A stretch of 64,000 nt of DNA from Roseovarius sp. (lineage in GTDB: Bacteria > Pseudomonadota > Alphaproteobacteria > Rhodobacterales > Rhodobacteraceae), in assembly GCA_027493545.1 (NCBI GenBank), contig JAOSKR010000002.1:558001-622000 (forward strand). The letters are read 5' to 3'. Positions 61,720-64,000 of this stretch are shown here, piece after piece. The position numbers were made by a program, and so were the translations under genes. The notes beneath the pieces were generated by a model. That model had not been told where the DNA came from. It did not search any database and saw only the letters and a list, made by a program, of their open reading frames with translations. Numbering within the stretch: the stretch's first letter is position 1; each line of letters opens with the position of its first letter.

Positions 61720-62013
61720 TCAGCCCGCGGCGGCGGCGGCGCGCATCAGCCGCGCCTCGCCCATCATCGCGATCAGCAGATCGACATGGCGCGCCGGCGA
61801 ATAGCCGGCGCAGCCTTGCCGGCGCTCGTGGTCGAGTTCGGCCTCGATCTCGATCAATGCCTCGAGCGCGGCGGTGCCGGCTGGAGGCCGCGGGGTGCCA
61901 AGATGCCGGCGCAGCGCCGCCTCGCGCCGGTATTCGGTCAGTCCCAGCCGCGCGGCCTCGATCAGCAGGGGCGGGCGGCGCAGCTGGTTCAGCATGCTCA
62001 TCGGGTCGGTCAT
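61720..62013 (-). CDS. DUF6477 family protein
   Basis: A 97-residue protein. MTDPMSMLNQLRRPPLLIEA, ARLGLTEYRREAALRRHLGT and ALIEIEAELDHERRQGCAGY are the hallmark sequences of this small family restricted to Rhodobacterales. It is predicted all-helical and function unknown. It is convergent with the MttB gene (three bases between stops) and divergent from the DUF6456 gene. Confidence 0.75.
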   Translation of the reverse strand: MTDPMSMLNQLRRPPLLIEAARLGLTEYRREAALRRHLGTPRPPAGTAALEALIEIEAELDHERRQGCAGYSPARHVDLLIAMMGEARLMRAAAAAG

Positions 62014-62214
62014 CTGGGTCTCCGGTCTTGGCGTCGGAACTCGGTCGGCCGGAACTCTCTCACAACCTTTGCGGGTGTTGCGCGTCGGGCGATTTGTGCG
62101 CACGGGTCACGTGAAATTTGTTTATCATTTGGAAACAATTCTTGCCGAAGTCGCAACAGTTAACGATCCGGTAACGTTTGCAACCCAAGATTGTTCCGCG
62201 CTTCATGGATGGCC

Positions 62215-62234
62215 TGTGGAGAACCTGTGGACAA
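62215..62234. promoter_or_regulatory. Two DnaA-box-like motifs upstream of the DUF6456 gene
   Basis: TGTGGAGAA (62215-62223) and TGTGGACAA (62226-62234) lie in direct repeat with an 11-bp period. On the other strand the second reads TTGTCCACA, one base from the DnaA consensus TTATCCACA. They lie about 52 bp before the start at 62286. Confidence 0.4.
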
Positions 62235-62285
62235 GCCGAGCGTTTGGGGGAAGGCGTTGCCAGCAGATAACGAAGAGGAGACGGC

Positions 62286-63356
62286 ATGACCTATGCCCTG
62301 TTTTCGGCCGGTTCCGAGGACTGCTTGCCGGCGTGGGTTCCTGCCGAGGTTTCGGTCTATCTCGAACATACCGAGGCGGGCCGGCCGCTGCGGGCGCTGG
62401 CGCGCGCCGCCGGGGTGCATGCCTCGACGGTGCTGCGGCAGGTCCGGGCGATGGAGGCGCGGCGCGAGGACATGCTGGTCGATGGCGCCCTGACCCGGCT
62501 GGGCCGCTGCCTGATGCCGGCCGATGCCGTGCCGGGGACCGACGACATGCCGCTCTCGTCCGACGCGCTGGCGCAGGAAGCGCGGCGGGTGCTGCGGCGG
62601 ATGTGCGAGCCGGGCGCGGTGCTGGCGGTGGCGGCCGACATGGACAAGGCGGTGGTGGTGCGCGAGGCCGAGGACACTGATCCCACCCGCCGAGCGGTGG
62701 TCGATCGCGCGCCGGCCGAGGCGCTGGCGCTGTGCGGCTGGATCGCCTGCGACCGGCCGGGGCGGGTGTCGCGCTACCTGATCACCGCCGCCGGGCGCGC
62801 CGCCCTCAACCGGCTCCTCGCCGAGGCGGAAAACCGCGCCCGGGGCTTTGGCGAGGCGCCGGCCGCGTTTGCCGGCGCCCCGCCCCCGCGCGCCGCCCGA
62901 GACACCGGCCGGAACGCCCCGGCCCCGCGCTTTCGCGCCGCCGAAACGCCGCTGGCGCTGTTGGCGCGGCGGCGCGACGGGCACGGGCGCACCTTTCTGC
63001 CTCCCGAACTGGCCGGGGCCGGTGAACGGCTGCGCGAGGATTTCGAGATGGCGGGTATCGGTCCGCGCGGCACCGCCGCCCGGGACCGGTTCCTGACCGA
63101 GGTCGAGGCGCTGCCTGCCGCCAGCGGCCCGGGCAGTGCCGCGGCGCGTGCGCGCGTCGTCGGCGCGCTGCGCGACCTCGGGCCGGGGCTGGGCGACGTG
63201 GCGCTGCGCTGCTGTTGCCGGCTGGAGGGGCTTGAGAGCGCCGAGCGCGCGCTGGGCTGGTCGGCGCGCTCGGGCAAGATCGTGCTGCGCATCGCGCTCG
63301 AGCGCCTCAGGCGTCATTACGACGCGCTGGGCGATGCCGGCGCGATGCTGGGCTGA
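62286..63356 (+). CDS. DUF6456 domain protein with N-terminal helix-turn-helix
   Basis: A 356-residue protein. The first third has a helix-turn-helix-like stretch (EAGRPLRALARAAGVHASTV, LRQVRAMEARREDM) and PGRVSRYLITAAGRAALNRL. The C-terminal domain ETPLALLARRRDGHGRTFLP, GERLREDFEMAGIGP and LRCCCRLEGLESAERALGW is the DUF6456 signature. It is therefore a likely DNA-binding regulator of unknown target, possibly linked to the cell cycle because of the DnaA-box-like motifs upstream. Start ATG 62286 follows AAGAGGAGACGGC. Confidence 0.8.
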   Translation: MTYALFSAGSEDCLPAWVPAEVSVYLEHTEAGRPLRALARAAGVHASTVLRQVRAMEARREDMLVDGALTRLGRCLMPADAVPGTDDMPLSSDALAQEARRVLRRMCEPGAVLAVAADMDKAVVVREAEDTDPTRRAVVDRAPAEALALCGWIACDRPGRVSRYLITAAGRAALNRLLAEAENRARGFGEAPAAFAGAPPPRAARDTGRNAPAPRFRAAETPLALLARRRDGHGRTFLPPELAGAGERLREDFEMAGIGPRGTAARDRFLTEVEALPAASGPGSAAARARVVGALRDLGPGLGDVALRCCCRLEGLESAERALGWSARSGKIVLRIALERLRRHYDALGDAGAMLG

Positions 63357-63377
63357 AGTGCCGGCCGTCGCCGGGCC

Positions 63378-64000
63378 TCAGCCCCCTCCCACCAGCCAGC
63401 CCACCGCGAAGGCCACCAGCGCGCAGATCGCGCCGACGAGGACGGTCTCGCCGACGCAGCGGTAAACCCGTTCGCCGGTGGCGTTCCAGCGCAGAAGGCC
63501 GAGCGCGACCAGCGCCAGCCCGGTCGTCGTGAGCGACAGCATGAAGGTGCGGTCGTCCGGGGGCAGGACGAAATAGGGCACCAGCGGCACCGCGCCGAAG
63601 ACCACGAAGGAGAGAAAGGTGAAAAGCCCGCTCAGCGCCGGATTCTCGCCCTCGGGGTCGGCCATGCCGAATTCGTAGGTCATCATCAGATCGACCATCA
63701 GCAGGCGGTGGCGCGACAGGAGCGTGGCGGCGGTGTCGGCCTCGCCCGGCGGCAGGCCGCGCTGGCGCAGGATCTCGAACAGCTCGGTGCGTTCCTGTTC
63801 GGGGTCGCTCAGGCTCTCGCGCAGTTCGGCCTCGCGGCGGGCGCGGTAGAGGTCGTGCTGCGAGCGCATCGACAGGAACTCGCCCAGCCCCATGCTGATC
63901 GCGTCGGCAAAGAGGTTGGCCAGCCCGAACACCAGCACCGCCAGCCCGCCGATCTGGGCCACGCCATCGGCCCGGGCGCCGGCAAAGCCGGCGACGATGG
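63378..64000 (-). CDS. VIT1/CCC1-family iron/manganese transporter (5' end cut by window edge)
   Basis: At least 207 residues; the start lies beyond base 64000. The N-terminal part shows GFAGARADGVAQIGGLAVLV and NLFADAISMGLGEFLSMRSQ, the membrane core of the VIT1/CCC1 family (vacuolar iron transporters), then a charged cytosolic stretch (RRREAELRESLSDPEQERTE-like) and two or three more helices. These export iron or manganese from the cytosol. It is convergent with the DUF6456 gene. Confidence 0.87.
   Translation of the reverse strand, partial: IVAGFAGARADGVAQIGGLAVLVFGLANLFADAISMGLGEFLSMRSQHDLYRARREAELRESLSDPEQERTELFEILRQRGLPPGEADTAATLLSRHRLLMVDLMMTYEFGMADPEGENPALSGLFTFLSFVVFGAVPLVPYFVLPPDDRTFMLSLTTTGLALVALGLLRWNATGERVYRCVGETVLVGAICALVAFAVGWLVGGG

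Overview
The window is about 64 kb of very GC-rich DNA (roughly 70% by eye) from an alphaproteobacterium. It is almost certainly a member of Rhodobacterales (Rhodobacteraceae/Roseobacteraceae). The evidence is ctrA next to sciP (DUF1153), DUF6477 and DUF6456 proteins, two Hint_2 proteins, a pyrrolysine-free MttB-family methyltransferase, an FAD/GcvT demethylase-like enzyme, and the aroK-aroB, tatABC and rplM-rpsI neighbourhoods. It looks like chromosome backbone: I see no insertion sequence, prophage, CRISPR array or plasmid functions.

Layout. 0-7 kb: arginase with a divergent Lrp-type regulator, DsbB, a DedA/YqaA membrane protein, tRNA-Leu(CAA), a Hint-domain protein, a MobA-like nucleotidyltransferase and the FAD/GcvT enzyme. 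7-11 kb: a membrane protein and a zinc-uptake island (znuB, znuC, zur, divergent znuA) around a clear palindromic Zur-type operator. 11-25 kb: a CNNM/CorC protein, XerD-type recombinase, aroK-aroB, ACR3, TyrS, AnmK, an acyltransferase, a CBS protein, and a LysR regulator divergent from mmsA. 26-35 kb: a YbdK-type ligase, coaD, a GAPDH with NADP-type residues, DUF808, prfC, a second Hint protein, an SDR and a hydrolase-like protein. 35-45 kb: tatABC-DUF815, mnmA, sciP-ctrA, ligA-recG, then a 40-residue membrane microprotein preceded by a perfect SOS box. 45-64 kb: a NifU/IscU-like protein, hisI, gluQ, trmFO, a crotonase-fold protein, a thioesterase, rplM-rpsI, two more acyltransferases, TetR, metA with a P-loop ATPase, an EamA transporter, guaA, MttB, DUF6477, DUF6456 and a truncated VIT1-type transporter.

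Sequence quality matters for every reader of this annotation. I count about thirty single-base (occasionally two-base) frameshifts, mostly in G/C or A/T homopolymers. They hit genes that cannot plausibly all be dead (coaD, ligA, guaA, recG, mnmA, prfC, hisI/gluQ, zur-znu). They look like consensus errors, so I list these loci as CDS spanning the whole gene and state where the frame breaks. One stretch inside the second Hint gene (32601-32726) is nearly pure G and is probably an assembly artefact replacing real coding sequence.

The most interesting biology is (1) the SOS-box-controlled 40-residue membrane protein downstream of recG, which resembles SOS division inhibitors in architecture though not recognisably in sequence; (2) the Zur operator shared by zur-znuCB and znuA; (3) a three-copy dispersed palindromic repeat at gene ends; (4) several enzymes whose family-defining catalytic or specificity residues are altered (GAPDH, crotonase, SDR, MetA); and (5) two 8-1-8 palindromes sharing the core ATGACAT.
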